A stretch of DNA of 64,000 nt from JAFDXJ01 sp039811225 (GTDB taxonomy: Bacteria; Bacteroidota; Bacteroidia; Chitinophagales; Chitinophagaceae): NCBI GenBank assembly GCA_039811225.1, contig JBDHYG010000008.1, forward strand, positions 50,178-114,177, given 5' to 3'. Numbering within the stretch: the first letter of the stretch is position 1; the number at the start of each line of letters is the position of its first letter. A program made the translations under genes and the position numbers. Positions 62,385 to 64,000 of this stretch are shown here, in pieces. The notes beneath the pieces were generated by a model, which saw only the letters and a program-made list of their open reading frames with translations, ran no database searches and had not been told where the DNA came from.

Positions 62385-63038
62385 ATGCGATCAAAAAAAA
62401 TATCAAAACACGAACCTTTAAAACTATTGCTGTTCGCTGCTACACTTCGTAGCGACTCCTTAAATACAACATTGGCAAAGCTTGCAGAAAAAATACTCAT
62501 AAAACATAACTGTGAAGTTGATTTCGCCAACATGCATGAATTTGATGCCCCATCATTTAATCAGGATAAAGAAGATAATTTTCCCAATGGTATTTCTGCG
62601 TTTCGTAACCGCATTTTATCCAACGATGCTTTTATCATTGCCTCACCCGAATACAATGGTTCTATGCCCGGGTGTTTAAAAAATACCATAGACTGGGCAT
62701 CAAGGTTTCGTCCCCAACCTTTTAACGAAAAGCATGCATTGATCATGTCTGCTTCTCCATCCATGGCAGGCGGGAATAAGGGACTTTGGCAATTGCGCGT
62801 TCCATTAGAACATTTGGGTACCGATGTTTTTCCGAGTATGTTTTCATTGGCTATGGCACATAAAGCCTTTGATGAAAACGGAAATATTGCAGATGCATCC
62901 TTAGCGCAACGATTTGAAAACACTTTAGTTTCCTTTATCCAATTAGTGGAAGCCGCAAAAAATTATCCTTGTATGAAGCATGACTGGGTAGAGTTTTTAG
63001 GTGAAAACACTGAAGCGGTTACAGAACGGGTTGAATAA
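62385..63038 (+). CDS. NAD(P)H-dependent FMN reductase
   Basis: A 217-residue flavodoxin-like reductase (PF03358-type). It shows LLLFAATLRSDSLNTTLAKL at the start (phosphate-binding loop with the FMN-contacting serines), IIASPEYNGSMPGCLKNTID in the middle (the characteristic SPEYNxSxPGxLKN motif), and a closing alpha-beta unit. It would supply reduced FMN to the luciferase-like monooxygenase upstream. The ATG at 62385 is preferred to a TTG at 62376. It is the last gene before the second carbonic anhydrase copy, about 100 bases away. Confidence 0.92.
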   Translation: MRSKKISKHEPLKLLLFAATLRSDSLNTTLAKLAEKILIKHNCEVDFANMHEFDAPSFNQDKEDNFPNGISAFRNRILSNDAFIIASPEYNGSMPGCLKNTIDWASRFRPQPFNEKHALIMSASPSMAGGNKGLWQLRVPLEHLGTDVFPSMFSLAMAHKAFDENGNIADASLAQRFENTLVSFIQLVEAAKNYPCMKHDWVEFLGENTEAVTERVE

Positions 63039-63137
63039 TTATTCCATAATACACATGTGCGATTCTTTACAGAATGGTAAATAGTGTAAAAACATTTAAG
63101 CTATGTTTCACTAACCCTGTACCTGCAATGTTTCCAG

Positions 63138-63790
63138 CATGTCGTATAAGAGCATTAAAGAAATTTTGCAACATAATGAGCGCTGGGTAGCTGAACAGTT
63201 AAAAGCTGATCCGGCCTACTTTACCAAACTGAGTAAACGGCAACAACCCAAATATCTTTTTATTAGCTGTTCTGACAGCCGTATTTCCACGGAAGCCATT
63301 ATGGATGCGCAGCCCGGTGATGTTTTTATACATCGGAATGTGGCCAATATTATTCCTAATGATGATTTAAATGCTTTATCAGCGATTAATTATGCAGTGA
63401 ACCATATCAAAGTTCGGCATATCATCATTTGCGGGCATTATCAATGTGGCGGAATTAAAACAGCCATGGAATGCCGGGATGAGGGTATTCTGAATCCCTG
63501 GCTGCGCCATATACGGGATGTATATCGCCTGCATAAAAAAGAGCTCAATGCGATAGCATCGCTGCCAAAACGATATGACCGGCTGGTAGAATTGAATGTA
63601 TTGGAACAATGTATTAATGTGGTCAAGACCCGGGATGTGCAGAAAGCATTACTGGAAAAAAGAATACAGGTGCATGGATGGGTATTTGCTATGCGCACCG
63701 GGAAATTAATTGACCTGCAATTCAAAACCAATCAGGTAGCCAAAGAACTGATGGATATCTATACTATCTTTAAAAGAAAATGAGGAGGAG
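63138..63790 (+). repeat. 653-bp direct repeat, right copy
   Basis: The partner of 55228-55880, with two mismatches (63150 and 63187). It starts 1 base before the ATG and ends 7 bases after the TGA; the sequence beyond leads into a GH3 gene on minus and shares nothing with the left copy's flank. Confidence 0.95.
63139..63783 (+). CDS. Beta-class carbonic anhydrase, copy 2
   Basis: A 214-residue protein identical to copy 1 except for valine at residue 17 in place of isoleucine. Zinc ligands C44, H100 and C103 and the D46-R48 pair are intact, so it should be active. Upstream lies the FMN reductase gene and about 100 bases with no clear TAnnTTTG element; whether it is expressed from its own promoter or by read-through from the module cannot be seen. 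Confidence 0.95.
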   Translation: MSYKSIKEILQHNERWVAEQLKADPAYFTKLSKRQQPKYLFISCSDSRISTEAIMDAQPGDVFIHRNVANIIPNDDLNALSAINYAVNHIKVRHIIICGHYQCGGIKTAMECRDEGILNPWLRHIRDVYRLHKKELNAIASLPKRYDRLVELNVLEQCINVVKTRDVQKALLEKRIQVHGWVFAMRTGKLIDLQFKTNQVAKELMDIYTIFKRK

Positions 63791-63836
63791 GGAAGGCTTT
63801 CTATGTTATCAAAAAATTTAGTATTTAAAATAAAGT

Positions 63837-64000
63837 TCATTCCACTTTCAACACTTTCTTCAACCGGATATCTCTTGATGAAGCGCCAATCATGATATCA
63901 AAATTTCCAGGCTCTACAACCTGTTGTAAATTTTTATCCAGCATACTTAACATCTCCGGTGTTATCATAAATGAAACTTCCTTTGATTCACCTGCTTTTA
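63837..64000 (-). CDS. C-terminal end of a GH3 beta-glucosidase-like protein (cut by window edge)
   Basis: A minus frame is open from base 64000 to a TGA at 63837-63839. Its last 54 residues (for example VSFMITPEMLSMLDKNLQQV, then VEPGNFDIMIGASSRDIRLK) resemble the C-terminal fibronectin-III-like domain of glycoside hydrolase family 3 enzymes such as BglX, which end close to this motif. The catalytic domains lie outside the window. It is convergent with carbonic anhydrase copy 2. Confidence 0.7.
   Translation of the reverse strand, partial: KAGESKEVSFMITPEMLSMLDKNLQQVVEPGNFDIMIGASSRDIRLKKVLKVE

Larger units (their letters stand above)
55881..63137. other. Putative accessory island between the carbonic anhydrase repeats
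   Basis: About 7.26 kb bounded by the 653-bp direct repeats. All nine genes are on plus: a regulator, an envelope protein, a hydrolase, a small unknown, an NmrA-type reductase, an exporter, a flavin monooxygenase, a SnoaL-like protein and an FMN reductase. The coding sequence is visibly AT-richer and poorer in CCGG than its surroundings. No integrase, transposase, terminal inverted repeat or tRNA is visible, so a mobile origin is an inference from the repeats and composition. Confidence 0.5.

Noticed and set aside
55881..63137. Classical transposon or prophage between the carbonic anhydrase copies
   Set aside because: No transposase, integrase, recombinase, phage structural gene, terminal inverted repeat or tRNA site is visible. 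Only the direct repeats and composition suggest mobility.
1..64000. CRISPR arrays, tRNA or rRNA genes, riboswitches
   Set aside because: I looked through the intergenic regions and found no regularly spaced repeats, cloverleaf-like sequences, rRNA sequence or known riboswitch core. A covariance-model scan would be needed to exclude small RNAs.

Overview
The window looks like a chromosomal segment of a Bacteroidota bacterium, most likely close to Chitinophagaceae. The basis is: promoter -7 elements of the Bacteroidota type (TAnnTTTG, often with an upstream TTTG about 19-20 bases away); TonB-dependent receptors with a carboxypeptidase-like regulatory domain; DUF4249, DUF5689, DUF4397 and DUF4954 proteins; a bacillithiol enzyme (BshC); and markers of the futalosine route to menaquinone (MqnA and a UbiA-type prenyltransferase). 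Exact taxonomy is an inference. I see no rRNA, tRNA, CRISPR array, insertion sequence or integrase.

Layout. 1-1862: two tandem paralogous AraC-type regulators and a PspC-domain protein, all on minus. 2057-7710: rimO and bshC on plus, purK-purE on minus, then an ECF sigma factor with a probable anti-sigma partner. 7909-12896: CPA2 antiporter, DUF4249 lipoprotein, trxB, folB, an RRM protein and a Kir-type potassium channel. 12902-18484: an orphan acyl-CoA carboxyltransferase, a FUSC membrane protein and rmuC. 18555-25986: a TonB-dependent receptor and helper, a membrane protein with a winged-helix regulator, an ABC-2 exporter, a LolA-like protein and an epimerase. 26002-29907: a minus-strand operon trmH-like, ubiA-like, ruvX, def, then two exported proteins. 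30033-37667: ureohydrolase, pepT, ExbB/ExbD pair, aldose epimerase, stand-alone RlmK-like methyltransferase, aminotransferase. 37795-46221: surface lipoproteins, sdaA, and a TonB receptor / DUF5689 lipoprotein / exported nuclease-phosphatase group. 46232-54744: mqnA and purB on a shared divergent promoter, an M3 peptidase lipoprotein, DUF4954, TM2-SHOCT and DinB-like proteins.

The right end is the accessory part. A beta-carbonic anhydrase gene occurs twice as a 653-bp direct repeat (55228-55880 and 63138-63790) with only two mismatches. The copies flank about 7.26 kb of visibly AT-richer genes, all on plus: a Crp/Fnr regulator, an exported barrel-like protein, an isochorismatase-type hydrolase, a 77-residue unknown, an NmrA-type reductase, a Bcr/CflA-type exporter, a luciferase-like flavin monooxygenase, a SnoaL/NTF2-like protein and an NAD(P)H:FMN reductase. 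Together these read as a self-contained flavin-dependent biotransformation and export module with its own regulator, sitting in a structure that homologous recombination could excise or amplify. After it comes the C-terminal end of a GH3 glycosidase on minus, cut by the window edge.

Housekeeping pathways represented include purine synthesis (purK, purE, purB), menaquinone (mqnA, ubiA-type), translation and its modification (def, rimO, trmH-like, rlmK-like), thiol redox (trxB, bshC), folate (folB) and DNA maintenance (ruvX, rmuC).
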